Below, in pieces: positions 1 through 13,600 of a DNA stretch of 64,000 bases (positions are counted from its first letter, which is position 1; each line of letters opens with the position of its first letter). Origin of the DNA: Maea johnstoni (lineage: Eukaryota; Annelida; Polychaeta; Spionida; Magelonidae). Where the stretch lies: contig OZ012701.1 in assembly GCA_963942565.1 (NCBI GenBank), positions 26,074,300 to 26,138,299 of the forward strand, read 5' to 3'. Both the position numbers and the translations under genes were made by a program. The notes beneath the pieces are model-generated. The model did not search any database. It saw only the letters and a program-made list of their open reading frames with translations, and had not been told where the DNA came from.

Positions 1-411
1 TTAATATTGTGGGGACCTCATATGTCCCATATTTTTATGGTAATCTGAGAGTTTGTATTTATGGGGTCTGAGAGTTAATATTGTGGGGACTTATATGTCC
101 CATATTTTTATGGTAATCTGAGAGTTTGTATTTATGGGCTCTGAGAGTTTCATATTGTGGGGACATTTTGAGATGAGTGACTTAGGTGAGAGAATGACTT
201 AATAAAGAATGAAATTGAGATGAGAGTAATTTTTATGGTACCCCAAAAATGAGAGTTATGATTATGGGATCTGAGAGTTAATATTGTGGGGACCTTATAC
301 GTCCCATATTTTTATGGTAATCTGAGAGTTTGTATTTATGGGGTCTGAGAGTTAATATTGTGGGGACCTTATATGTCCCATATTTTTATGGTAATCTGAG
401 AGTTTGTATTT
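1..411. repeat. 74-bp minisatellite, left edge of window
   Basis: A 74-bp unit beginning TTAATATTGTGGGGAC starts at 1, 75, 149, 279 and 353. The step from 149 to 279 is irregular (130 bp) because diverged filler lies between. Each unit carries CCCATATTTTTATGGTAATC and GAGAGTTTGTATTTATG. The array probably extends left of the window. It ends abruptly at about 411, where the last TATTTATG runs straight into the first ~512-bp satellite monomer. Confidence 0.9.
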
Positions 412-3400
412 ATGAAAATCGGTTACAAAATGGCTGCAGTATGGCCCATTTTATAGTGGGAAAATACCCTAATATGCAGCAAATGAGAGAAACATTTGCT
501 TTTTTGGCAGAATTTTTTTGTTTTAGCAGATATCTTGATTCTATTAGTACTAAAATACTCAGAAGAAGACTGTGTAACAGGAAATATCTTCATTTGTAGC
601 ATAAGAGCTTCTTTTTTCAGTTCAACATGACCTCAGAAACCCAAAAAACTCCTAAAATGACCTTTAGAAAATTTCCAAAAAAATAAAGTTGGTAATTTCT
701 TATAAGTAAAACATGAAATAAGGGTAAAATTAAGCAGGGAATTGCAACAAATTAGTTTCAGGCTGAAAACATAGAGCCTTCTCATGGTAGAAGGTCATTT
801 CAAGGTGAAATCTACAAATTCTGGTTCTTTTAGCCCCATATTTTTAAAATTGACAACAATTTGTTAGCAATGTACTTAGTAATCAGTAGAGAAAGGAATT
901 CCCTACAATTTGATGTATAGAACATGAAAATCGGTTACAAAATGGCTGCCGTATGGCCCATTTTATAGTGGGAAAATACCCTAATATGCAGCAAATGAGA
1001 GAAACATTTGCTTTTTTGGCAGAATTTTTTTGTTTTAGCAGATATCTTGATTCTATTAGTACTAAAATACTCGGAAGAAGACTGTGTAACAGGAAATATC
1101 TTCATTTGTAGCATAAGAGCTTCTTTTTTCAGTTCAACATGACCTCAGAAACCAAAAAAACTCCTAAAATGACCTTTAGAAAATTTCCAAAAAAATAAAG
1201 TTGGTAATTTCTTATAAGTAAAACATGAAATAAGGGTAAAATTAAGCAGGGAATTGCAACAAATTAGTTTCAGGCTGAAAACATAGAGCCTTCTCATGGT
1301 AGAAGGTCATTTCAAGGTGAAATCTACAAATTCTGGTTCTTTTAGCCCCATATCTTAAAAATTGACAATAATTTGTAAAGCAATGTACTTAAAATTATTA
1401 GGGAATAGAATTCCCTACAATTTGATGTATAGAACATGAAAATCGGTTACAAAATGGCTGCCGTATGGCCCATTTTATAGTGGGAAAATGCCCTAATATG
1501 GAGCAAATGAGAGAAACATTTGCTTTTTTGGCAGAATTTTTTTGTTTTAGCATATATCTTGATTCTATTAGTGCTAAAATACTCAGAAGAAGACTGTGTA
1601 ACAGGAAATATCTTCATTTGTAGCATAAGAGCTTATTTTTTCAGTTCTACATGACCTCAGAAACCAAAAAAACTCCTAAAATGACCTTTAGAAAATTTCC
1701 AAAAACATAAAGTTGGTTATTTCTTATAAGTAAAACATGAAATAAGGGTAGAATTAAGCAGGGAATTGCAACAAATTAGTTTCAGGCTAAAAAAATAGAG
1801 CCTTCTCCTGGTACAAGGTCATTTCAAGGTGAAATCTACAAATTCTGGTCCTTATAGCCCCATATTTTTAAAATTGACAATAATTTGTTAGCAATGTACT
1901 TAGTAATCAGTAGAGAATGGAATTCCCTACAATTTGATGTATAGAACATGAAAATCGGTTACAAAATGGCTGCCGTATGGCCCATTTTATAGTGGGAAAA
2001 TACCCTAATATGCAGCAAATGAGAGAAACATTTGCTTTTTTGGCAGATTTTTTTTGTTTTAGCAGATATCTTGATTCTATTAGTACTAAAATACTCAGAA
2101 GGAGACTGTGTAACAGGAAATATCTTCATTTGTAGCATAAGAGCTTCTTTTTTCAGTTCAACATGACCTCAGAAACCCAAAAAACTCCTAAAATGACCTT
2201 TAGAAAATTTCCAAAAAAATAAAGTTGGTAATTTCTTATAAGTAAAACATGAAATAAGGGTAAAATTAAGCAGGGAATTGCAACAAATTAGTTTCAGGCT
2301 GAAAACATAGAGCCTTCTCATGGTAGAAGGTCATTTCAAGGTGAAATCTACAAATTCTGGTTCTTTTAGCCCCATATCTTAAAAATAGACAATAATTTGT
2401 TAAGCAATGTACTTAAAATTATTAGGGAATAGAATTCCCTACAATTTGATGTATAGAACATGAAAATCGGTTACAAAATGGCTGCCGTATGGCCCATTTT
2501 ATAGTGGGAAAATGCCCTAATATGGAGCAAATGAGAGAAACATTTGCTTTTTTTGGCAGAATTTTTTTGTTTTAGCATATATCTTGATTCTATTAGTGCT
2601 AAAATACTCAGAAGAAGACTGTGTAACAGGAAATATCTTCATTTGTAGCATAAGAGCTTATTTTTTCAGTTCTACATGACCTCAGAAACCAAAAAAACTC
2701 CTAAAATGACCTTTAGAAAATTTCCAAAAACATAAAGTTGGTTATTTCTTATAAGTAAAACATGAAATAAGGGTAGAATTAAGCAGGGAATTGCAACAAA
2801 TTAGTTTCAGGCTAAAAAAATAGAGCCTTCTCCTGGTACAAGGTCATTTCAAGGTGAAATCTACAAATTCTGGTTCTTATAGCCCCATATTTTTAAAATT
2901 GACAATAATTTGTTAGCAATGTATTTAGTAATCAGTAGAGAATGGAATTCCCTACAATTTGATGTATAGAACATGAAAATCGGTTACAAAATGGCTGCCG
3001 TATGGCGCATTTTATAGTGGGAAAATACCCTAATATGCAGCAAATGAGAGAAACATTTGCTTTTTTTGGCAGATTTTTTTTGTTTTAGCATATATCTTGA
3101 TTCTATTAGTGCTAAAATACTCAGAAGAAGACTGTATAACAGGAAATATCTTCATTTGTAGCATAAGAGATTCTTTTTTCAGTTCTACATGACCTCAGAA
3201 ACCAAAAAAACTCCTAAAATGACCTTTAGAAAATTTCCAAAAACATAAAGTTGGTTATTTCTTATAAGTAAAACATGAAATAAGGGTAAAATTAAGCAGG
3301 GAATTGCAACAAATTAGTTTCAGGCTGAAAACATAGAGCCTTCTCATGGTAGAAGGTCATTTCAAGGTGAAATCTACAAATTCTGGTTCTTTTAGCCCCA

Positions 3401-6400
3401 TATCTTAAAAATTGACAATAATTTGTTAAGCAATGTACTTAAAATTATTAGGGAATAGAATTCCCTACAATTTGATGTATAGAACATGAAAATCGGTTAC
3501 AAAATGGCTGCCGTATGGCCCATTTTATAGTGGGAAAATACCCTAATATGGAGCAAATGAGAGAAACATTTGCTTTTTTGGCAGATTTTTTTTGTTTTAG
3601 CAGATATCTTGATTCTATTAGTGCTAAAATACTCAGAAGAAGACTGTGTAACAGGAAATATCTTCATTTGTAGCATAAGAGCTTCTTTTTTCAGTTCTAC
3701 ATGACCTCAGAAACCAAAAAAACTCCTAAAATGACCTTTAGAAAATTTCCAAAAACATAAAGTTGGTTATTTCTTATAAGTAAAACATGAAATAAGGGTA
3801 GAATTAAGCAGGGAATTGCAACAAATTAGTTTCAGGCTAAAAAAATAGAGCCTTCTCCTGGTACAAGGTCATTTCAAGGTGAAATCTACAAATTCTGGTC
3901 CTTATAGCCCCATATTTTTAAAATTGACAATAATTTGTTAGCAATGTACTTCGTAATCAGTAGAAAATGGAATTCCCTACAATTTGATGTATAGAACATG
4001 AAAATCGGTTACAAAATGGCTGCCGTATGGCGCATTTTATAGTGGGAAAATACCCTAATATGCAGCAAATGAGAGAAACATTTGCTTTTTTGGCAGATTT
4101 TTTTTGTTTTAGCATATATCTTGATTCTATTAGTGCTAAAATACTCAGAAGAAGACTGTGTAACAGGAAATATCTTCATTTGTAGCATAAGAGCTTCTTT
4201 TTTCAGTTCTACATGACCTCAGAAACCAAAAAAACTCCTAAAATGACCTTTAGAAAAATTCCAAAAACATAAAGTTGGTTATTTCTTATAAGTAAAACAT
4301 GAAATAAGGGTAGAATTAAGCAGGGAATTGCAACAAATTAGTTTCAGGCTGAAAACATAGAGCCTTCTCCTGGTACAAGGTCATTTCAAGGTGAAATCTA
4401 CAAATTCTGGTTCTTTTAGCCCCATATTTTTAAAATTGACAATAATTTGTTAGCAATGTACTTAGTAATCAGTAGAGAATGGAATTCCCTACAATTTGAT
4501 GTATAGAACATGAAAATCGGTTACAAAATGGCTGCCGTATGGCCCATTTTATAGTGGGAAAATACCCTAATATGCAGCAAATGAGAGAAACATTTGCTTT
4601 TTTGGCAGAATTTTTTTGTTTTAGCAGATATCTTGATTCTATTAGTACTAAAATACTCGGAAGAAGACTGTGTAACAGGAAATATCTTCATTTGTAGCAT
4701 AAGAGCTTCTTTTTTCAGTTCAACATGACCTCAGAAACCAAAAAAACTCCTAAAATGACCTTTAGAAAATTTCCAAAAAAATAAAGTTGGTAATTTCTTA
4801 TAGGTAAAACATGAAATAAGGGTAAAATTAAGCAGGGAATTGCAACAAATTAGTTTCAGGCTGAAAACATAGAGCCTTCTCATGGTAGAAGGTCATTTCA
4901 AGGTGAAATCTACAAATTCTGGTTCTTTTAGCCCCATATCTTAAAAATTGACAATAATTTGTTAAGCAATGTACTTAAAATTATTAGGGAATAGAATTCC
5001 CTACAATTTGATGTATAGAACATGAAAATCGGTTACAAAATGGCTGCCGTATGGCCCATTTTATAGTGGGAAAATGCCCTAATATGGAGCAAATGAGAGA
5101 AACATTTGCTTTTTTGGCAGAATTTTTTTGTTTTAGCATATATCTTGATTCTATTAGTGCTAAAATACTCAGAAGAAGACTGTGTAACAGGAAATATCTT
5201 CATTTGTAGCATAAGAGCTTATTTTTTCAGTTCTACATGACCTCAGAAACCAAAAAAACTCCTAAAATGACCTTTAGAAAATTTCCAAAAACATAAAGTT
5301 GGTTATTTCTTATAAGTAAAACATGAAATAAGGGTAGAATTAAGCAGGGAATTGCAACAAATTAGTTTCAGGCTAAAAAAATAGAGCCTTCTCCTGGTAC
5401 AAGGTCATTTCAAGGTGAAATCTACAAATTCTGGTCCTTATAGCCCCATATTTTTAAAATTGACAATAATTTGTTAGCAATGTACTTAGTAATCAGTAGA
5501 GAATGGAATTCCCTACAATTTGATGTATAGAACATGAAAATCGGTTACAAAATGGCTGCAGTATGGCCCATTTTATAGTGGGAAAATACCCTAATATGCA
5601 GCAAATGAGAGAAACATTTGCTTTTTTGGCAGAATTTTTTTGTTTTAGCAGATATCTTGATTCTATTAGTACTAAAATACTCAGAAGAAGACTGTGTAAC
5701 AGGAAATATCTTCATTTGTAGCATAAGAGCTTCTTTTTTCAGTTCAACATGACCTCAGAAACCCAAAAAACTCCTAAAATGACCTTTAGAAAATTTCCAA
5801 AAAAATAAAGTTGGTAATTTCTTATAAGTAAAACATGAAATAAGGGTAAAATTAAGCAGGGAATTGCAACAAATTAGTTTCAGGCTGAAAACATAGAGCC
5901 TTCTCATGGTAGAAGGTCATTTCAAGGTGAAATCTACAAATTCTGGTTCTTTTAGCCCCATATTTTTAAAATTGACAACAATTTGTTAGCAATGTACTTA
6001 GTAATCAGTAGAGAAAGGAATTCCCTACAATTTGATGTATAGAACATGAAAATCGGTTACAAAATGGCTGCCGTATGGCCCATTTTATAGTGGGAAAATA
6101 CCCTAATATGCAGCAAATGAGAGAAACATTTGCTTTTTTGGCAGAATTTTTTTGTTTTAGCAGATATCTTGATTCTATTAGTACTAAAATACTCGGAAGA
6201 AGACTGTGTAACAGGAAATATCTTCATTTGTAGCATAAGAGCTTCTTTTTTCAGTTCAACATGACCTCAGAAACCAAAAAAACTCCTAAAATGACCTTTA
6301 GAAAATTTCCAAAAAAATAAAGTTGGTAATTTCTTATAAGTAAAACATGAAATAAGGGTAAAATTAAGCAGGGAATTGCAACAAATTAGTTTCAGGCTGA

Positions 6401-8928
6401 AAACATAGAGCCTTCTCATGGTAGAAGGTCATTTCAAGGTGAAATCTACAAATTCTGGTTCTTTTAGCCCCATATCTTAAAAATTGACAATAATTTGTTA
6501 AGCAATGTACTTAAAATTATTAGGGAATAGAATTCCCTACAATTTGATGTATAGAACATGAAAATCGGTTACAAAATGGCTGCCGTATGGCCCATTTTAT
6601 AGTGGGAAAATGCCCTAATATGGAGCAAATGAGAGAAACATTTGCTTTTTTGGCAGAATTTTTTTGTTTTAGCATATATCTTGATTCTATTAGTGCTAAA
6701 ATACTCAGAAGAAGACTGTGTAACAGGAAATATCTTCATTTGTAGCATAAGAGCTTATTTTTTCAGTTCTACATGACCTCAGAAACCAAAAAAACTCCTA
6801 AAATGACCTTTAGAAAATTTCCAAAAACATAAAGTTGGTTATTTCTTATAAGTAAAACATGAAATAAGGGTAGAATTAAGCAGGGAATTGCAACAAATTA
6901 GTTTCAGGCTAAAAAAATAGAGCCTTCTCCTGGTACAAGGTCATTTCAAGGTGAAATCTACAAATTCTGGTCCTTATAGCCCCATATTTTTAAAATTGAC
7001 AATAATTTGTTAGCAATGTACTTAGTAATCAGTAGAGAATGGAATTCCCTACAATTTGATGTATAGAACATGAAAATCGGTTACAAAATGGCTGCCGTAT
7101 GGCCCATTTTATAGTGGGAAAATACCCTAATATGCAGCAAATGAGAGAAACATTTGCTTTTTTGGCAGATTTTTTTTGTTTTAGCAGATATCTTGATTCT
7201 ATTAGTACTAAAATACTCAGAAGGAGACTGTGTAACAGGAAATATCTTCATTTGTAGCATAAGAGCTTCTTTTTTCAGTTCAACATGACCTCAGAAACCC
7301 AAAAAACTCCTAAAATGACCTTTAGAAAATTTCCAAAAAAATAAAGTTGGTAATTTCTTATAAGTAAAACATGAAATAAGGGTAAAATTAAGCAGGGAAT
7401 TGCAACAAATTAGTTTCAGGCTGAAAACATAGAGCCTTCTCATGGTAGAAGGTCATTTCAAGGTGAAATCTACAAATTCTGGTTCTTTTAGCCCCATATC
7501 TTAAAAATAGACAATAATTTGTTAAGCAATGTACTTAAAATTATTAGGGAATAGAATTCCCTACAATTTGATGTATAGAACATGAAAATCGGTTACAAAA
7601 TGGCTGCCGTATGGCCCATTTTATAGTGGGAAAATGCCCTAATATGGAGCAAATGAGAGAAACATTTGCTTTTTTGGCAGAATTTTTTTGTTTTAGCATA
7701 TATCTTGATTCTATTAGTGCTAAAATACTCAGAAGAAGACTGTGTAACAGGAAATATCTTCATTTGTAGCATAAGAGCTTATTTTTTCAGTTCTACATGA
7801 CCTCAGAAACCAAAAAAACTCCTAAAATGACCTTTAGAAAATTTCCAAAAACATAAAGTTGGTTATTTCTTATAAGTAAAACATGAAATAAGGGTAGAAT
7901 TAAGCAGGGAATTGCAACAAATTAGTTTCAGGCTAAAAAAATAGAGCCTTCTCCTGGTACAAGGTCATTTCAAGGTGAAATCTACAAATTCTGGTTCTTA
8001 TAGCCCCATATTTTTAAAATTGACAATAATTTGTTAGCAATGTACTTAGTAATCAGTAGAGAATGGAATTCCCTACAATTTGATGTATAGAACATGAAAA
8101 TCGGTTACAAAATGGCTGCCGTATGGCGCATTTTATAGTGGGAAAATACCCTAATATGCAGCAAATGAGAGAAACATTTGCTTTTTTTGGCAGATTTTTT
8201 TTGTTTTAGCATATATCTTGATTCTATTAGTGCTAAAATACTCAGAAGAAGACTGTATAACAGGAAATATCTTCATTTGTAGCATAAGAGATTCTTTTTT
8301 CAGTTCTACATGACCTCAGAAACCAAAAAAACTCCTAAAATGACCTTTAGAAAATTTCCAAAAACATAAAGTTGGTTATTTCTTATAAGTAAAACATGAA
8401 ATAAGGGTAAAATTAAGCAGGGAATTGCAACAAATTAGTTTCAGGCTGAAAACATAGAGCCTTCTCATGGTAGAAGGTCATTTCAAGGTGAAATCTACAA
8501 ATTCTGGTTCTTTTAGCCCCATATCTTAAAAATTGACAATAATTTGTTAAGCAATGTACTTAAAATTATTAGGGAATAGAATTCCCTACAATTTGATGTA
8601 TAGAACATGAAAATCGGTTACAAAATGGCTGCCGTATGGCCCATTTTATAGTGGGAAAATACCCTAATATGGAGCAAATGAGAGAAACATTTGCTTTTTT
8701 GGCAGATTTTTTTTGTTTTAGCAGATATCTTGATTCTATTAGTGCTAAAATACCCAGAAGAAGACTGTGTAACAGGAAATATCTTCATTTGTAGCATAAG
8801 AGCTTCTTTTTTCAGTTCTACATGACCTCAGAAACCAAAAAAACTCCTAAAATGACCTTTAGAAAATTTCCAAAAACATAAAGTTGGTTATTTCTTATAA
8901 GTAAAACATGAAATAAGGGTAGAATTAA
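412..8928. repeat. 512-bp satellite array with higher-order structure, left part
   Basis: Monomers of about 512 bp each start at ATGAAAATCGGTTACAAAAT. Starts are 412, 924, 1435, 1947, 2459, 2974, 3486, 3999, 4510, 5025, 5534, 6045, 6557, 7070, 7581, 8094 and 8606. Diagnostic variants define monomer types: CTCGGAAGAAG at 924, 4510 and 6045; GCCCTAATATGGAGC at 1435, 2459, 5025, 6557 and 7581; AGAAGGAGAC at 1947 and 7070; GGCGCATTTT at 2974, 3999 and 8094. A seven-monomer block recurs at about 3.59 kb (924 to 4510), and a ten-monomer block containing one extra monomer recurs at about 5.12 kb (412 to 5534). Short ORFs are chance frames. The last monomer is interrupted at a TTAA (8925-8928). Confidence 0.97.
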
Positions 8929-10663
8929 CCCTTGTCACGCTGCATTGTCTGGCGGGGGCTAGGGCCCCAGAACTGTATTGTTTTTTTGCAACAAATTATG
9001 TTGCATTGCTGTTGCGCTGTCAGTGGGGGCAGTTGCACTGCCGGCGGGGTGTAAGTTTCTACAGCCATAAAATGCAAAATATTCAAAGAATCTGAAATAA
9101 AAAAATACTACCTGAAACTACTGTTCTTGTTCTTTTTAATAGTATGTTTTTTTTTAATAAGAACTAGTAGATAATATTAGGAGAGATCAGTATAAAACTA
9201 AGGAATAGTAGAATGCATGCAGATTTTGAAAAATGATTACTGAAAAGCAAGTATTTATAATTCATTAGCCCCACTTTAGCCTGAGATTTCTTAAGTTTTA
9301 CATGATTATCTTCTCATGAAAACCATATATTCAGAATCCTTGTCAAAAACTAATAAATAGGCTGATGACTATTATTTGTTTATATGTTTTATTTTGTTAT
9401 GAACCATCCTAAAGTAAATGGAAAGCAAGTAAATTTTGTCAGGAACGAATCCTGAGAGCGCATCAAAATGAATTCTAAAATTTCAATTACCTCAATTCGA
9501 TAGCGCTATAAACCAATGGAAAAAAGAAAATCTGAAATGTAAAACATTAATATATAACACAATTCAAACGTCCTCAATCGACTCATGTGATTTTTATTTG
9601 AAAATTCTCAAGTTTTGCACCCCAAATCAACACTTGAACTCAAAACGAAATTGTTGATTTATGGCCGCCATTTTGTGATCTGAAGTTCGCTAACTTTCTG
9701 GCGCAACAACACTGGTATAAAATTCCCATAATAGTTAAAACCTGCAATAGAAATACAAATAAATACATATGGCGATTCCCTACCTTCTTATCCTCCTTAT
9801 GTTGTCTTTATTTTGTGTTGAACCATCAGTTATAGCCTTTTTCGAAGGCTTCAAACATTGATGGTTAACACGTTGTCAGGACTTGTAATCTTGTTTACGG
9901 CAAATTCGATTTCTAAATCCGTTTGCCGTAAGCAATGCACCTACTTGCATTCAAGTCTCTATTTTGTCAACCGCCCAATAAACAATTCAGAAAGTTATAT
10001 ATTCAAATAGATATGTTTCTTGGCTTTCGGAATATGTAAAATTTATTCAGAAACAAACATGGAAAGTATTTATTACGATTGTGTAAAGTGCAGCGAAAAT
10101 CTGAAAATAGACCGATATTTCAAAATGGCGGCTGAAGCGAGTGCGAAGGAAATTGCTTCGCACTTGTTTTAAAACGATCAATACAGTTACAAAACAAATT
10201 TATTTCGAAAAACAAACATCATATTCTGATTCCCTGACATCCATTTCATGCAAATATTAACTTTATTGAATTTAAGATGTCAGGGATGAAGCAATCGCGA
10301 TCGTTGGAAAAACCGGAAGTGGTCGTAAATCTGCCGACCGGCCGGCGCTGTGCCGGTCTTGACAAGCCAAAACATCGTTTTTTTTTTTTTCTATCGATCT
10401 TAAATGAATAATACTAATGTTTTTCTTTGTCAATTTGACAAGGAAAGACATGTGAGAATAGGTGAGATATTTATTTCACCTATTCTCAAGTTATTTCGCC
10501 ATAACAGCTGAATTACTTCTAGCTGTCTTCTTGATTGTACGCCACACTTGATGTATGAAATGTGGCGTACAATTGAGTGTTCATTTGCCCGGAATATTCC
10601 GGTCTCAGTTCCTGGGCCCGTGGGGACTGAGACCGGAATATTCCGGCCGTAGCGTGACAAGGG
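8929..10663. mobile_element. Non-autonomous piggyBac-type element, 1735 bp, TTAA target site
   Basis: The element lies between TTAA at 8925-8928 and TTAA at 10664-10667. The satellite monomer reads through this site when the insert is removed (AGAA-TTAA-GCAGGG, as in the other copies). The ends are perfect 13-bp inverted repeats, CCCTTGTCACGCT and AGCGTGACAAGGG. TTAA duplication with a CCCTT-type end is the signature of the piggyBac superfamily. No transposase-length frame is present, so mobilisation would have to be in trans. The right 230 bp is packed with hairpins. The matching monomers at 3486 and 13930 lack the insert, so it arrived after those copies formed. Confidence 0.9.
10453..10646. 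repeat. Hairpin cluster in the right subterminal part of the TTAA element
   Basis: Three perfect inverted repeats follow one another. The first has 13-bp arms at 10453-10465 and 10476-10488 (TGAGAATAGGTGA). The second has 10-bp arms at 10537-10546 and 10561-10570 (GTACGCCACA). The third has 21-bp arms at 10589-10609 and 10626-10646; each of these arms contains the 14-bp palindrome CCGGAATATTCCGG. No equivalent cluster was seen at the left end, so the element is asymmetric. Confidence 0.9.
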
Positions 10664-13600
10664 TTAAGCAGGGAATTGCAACAAATTAGTTTCAGGCTAA
10701 AAAAATAGAGCCTTCTCCTGGTACAAGGTCATTTCAAGGTGAAATCTACAAATTCTGGTCCTTATAGCCCCATATTTTTAAAATTGACAATAATTTGTTA
10801 GCAATGTACTTCGTAATCAGTAGAAAATGGAATTCCCTACAATTTGATGTATAGAACATGAAAATCGGTTACAAAATGGCTGCCGTATGGCGCATTTTAT
10901 AGTGGGAAAATACCCTAATATGCAGCAAATGAGCGAAACATTTGCTTTTTTGGCAGATTTTTTTTGTTTTAGCATATATCTTGATTCTATTAGTGCTAAA
11001 ATACTCAGAAGAAGACTGTGTAACAGGAAATATCTTCATTTGTAGCATAAGAGCTTCTTTTTTCAGTTCTACATGACCTCAGAAACCAAAAAAACTCCTA
11101 AAATGACCTTTAGAAAAATTCCAAAAACATAAAGTTGGTTATTTCTTATAAGTAAAACATGAAATAAGGGTAGAATTAAGCAGGGAATTGCAACAAATTA
11201 GTTTCAGGCTGAAAACATAGAGCCTTCTCCTGGTACAAGGTCATTTCAAGGTGAAATCTACAAATTCTGGTTCTTTTAGCCCCATATTTTTAAAATTGAC
11301 AATAATTTGTTAGCAATGTACTTAGTAATCAGTAGAGAATGGAATTCCCTACAATTTGATGTATAGAACATGAAAATCGGTTACAAAATGGCTGCCGTAT
11401 GGCCCATTTTATAGTGGGAAAATACCCTAATATGCAGCAAATGAGAGAAACATTTGCTTTTTTGGCAGAATTTTTTTGTTTTAGCAGATATCTTGATTCT
11501 ATTAGTACTAAAATACTCGGAAGAAGACTGTGTAACAGGAAATATCTTCATTTGTAGCATAAGAGCTTCTTTTTTCAGTTCAACATGACCTCAGAAACCA
11601 AAAAAACTCCTAAAATGACCTTTAGAAAATTTCCAAAAAAATAAAGTTGGTAATTTCTTATAAGTAAAACATGAAATAAGGGTAAAATTAAGCAGGGAAT
11701 TGCAACAAATTAGTTTCAGGCTGAAAACATAGAGCCTTCTCATGGTAGAAGGTCATTTCAAGGTGAAATCTACAAATTCTGGTTCTTTTAGCCCCATATC
11801 TTAAAAATTGACAATAATTTGTTAAGCAATGTACTTAAAATTATTAGGGAATAGAATTCCCTACAATTTGATGTATAGAACATGAAAATCGGTTACAAAA
11901 TGGCTGCCGTATGGCCCATTTTATAGTGGGAAAATGCCCTAATATGGAGCAAATGAGAGAAACATTTGCTTTTTTGGCAGAATTTTTTTGTTTTAGCATA
12001 TATCTTGATTCTATTAGTGCTAAAATACTCAGAAGAAGACTGTGTAACAGGAAATATCTTCATTTGTAGCATAAGAGCTTATTTTTTCAGTTCTACATGA
12101 CCTCAGAAACCAAAAAAACTCCTAAAATGACCTTTAGAAAATTTCCAAAAACATAAAGTTGGTTATTTCTTATAAGTAAAACATGAAATAAGGGTAGAAT
12201 TAAGCAGGGAATTGCAACAAATTAGTTTCAGGCTAAAAAAATAGAGCCTTCTCCTGGTACAAGGTCATTTCAAGGTGAAATCTACAAATTCTGGTCCTTA
12301 TAGCCCCATATTTTTAAAATTGACAATAATTTGTTAGCAATGTACTTAGTAATCAGTAGAGAATGGAATTCCCTACAATTTGATGTATAGAACATGAAAA
12401 TCGGTTACAAAATGGCTGCCGTATGGCCCATTTTATAGTGGGAAAATACCCTAATATGCAGCAAATGAGAGAAACATTTGCTTTTTTGGCAGATTTTTTT
12501 TGTTTTAGCAGATATCTTGATTCTATTAGTACTAAAATACTCAGAAGGAGACTGTGTAACAGGAAATATCTTCATTTGTAGCATAAGAGCTTCTTTTTTC
12601 AGTTCAACATGACCTCAGAAACCCAAAAAACTCCTAAAATGACCTTTAGAAAATTTCCAAAAAAATAAAGTTGGTAATTTCTTATAAGTAAAACATGAAA
12701 TAAGGGTAAAATTAAGCAGGGAATTGCAACAAATTAGTTTCAGGCTGAAAACATAGAGCCTTCTCATGGTAGAAGGTCATTTCAAGGTGAAATCTACAAA
12801 TTCTGGTTCTTTTAGCCCCATATCTTAAAAATAGACAATAATTTGTTAAGCAATGTACTTAAAATTATTAGGGAATAGAATTCCCTACAATTTGATGTAT
12901 AGAACATGAAAATCGGTTACAAAATGGCTGCCGTATGGCCCATTTTATAGTGGGAAAATGCCCTAATATGGAGCAAATGAGAGAAACATTTGCTTTTTTG
13001 GCAGAATTTTTTTGTTTTAGCATATATCTTGATTCTATTAGTGCTAAAATACTCAGAAGAAGACTGTGTAACAGGAAATATCTTCATTTGTAGCATAAGA
13101 GCTTATTTTTTCAGTTCTACATGACCTCAGAAACCAAAAAAACTCCTAAAATGACCTTTAGAAAATTTCCAAAAACATAAAGTTGGTTATTTCTTATAAG
13201 TAAAACATGAAATAAGGGTAGAATTAAGCAGGGAATTGCAACAAATTAGTTTCAGGCTAAAAAAAATAGAGCCTTCTCCTGGTACAAGGTCATTTCAAGG
13301 TGAAATCTACAAATTCTGGTTCTTATAGCCCCATATTTTTAAAATTGACAATAATTTGTTAGCAATGTACTTAGTAATCAGTAGAGAATGGAATTCCCTA
13401 CAATTTGATGTATAGAACATGAAAATCGGTTACAAAATGGCTGCCGTATGGCGCATTTTATAGTGGGAAAATACCCTAATATGCAGCAAATGAGAGAAAC
13501 ATTTGCTTTTTTTGGCAGATTTTTTTTGTTTTAGCATATATCTTGATTCTATTAGTGCTAAAATACTCAGAAGAAGACTGTGTAACAGGAAATATCTTCA

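Noticed and set aside
330-599. 89-codon frame across the minisatellite-satellite junction
   Set aside because: It is made of repeat sequence, recurs in pieces in every monomer and has no coding signature.
10430-10660. 76-codon minus-strand frame in the TTAA element
   Set aside because: It covers the hairpin cluster; its apparent protein (repeated TETGIF/VSVPTG) comes from the inverted repeat.
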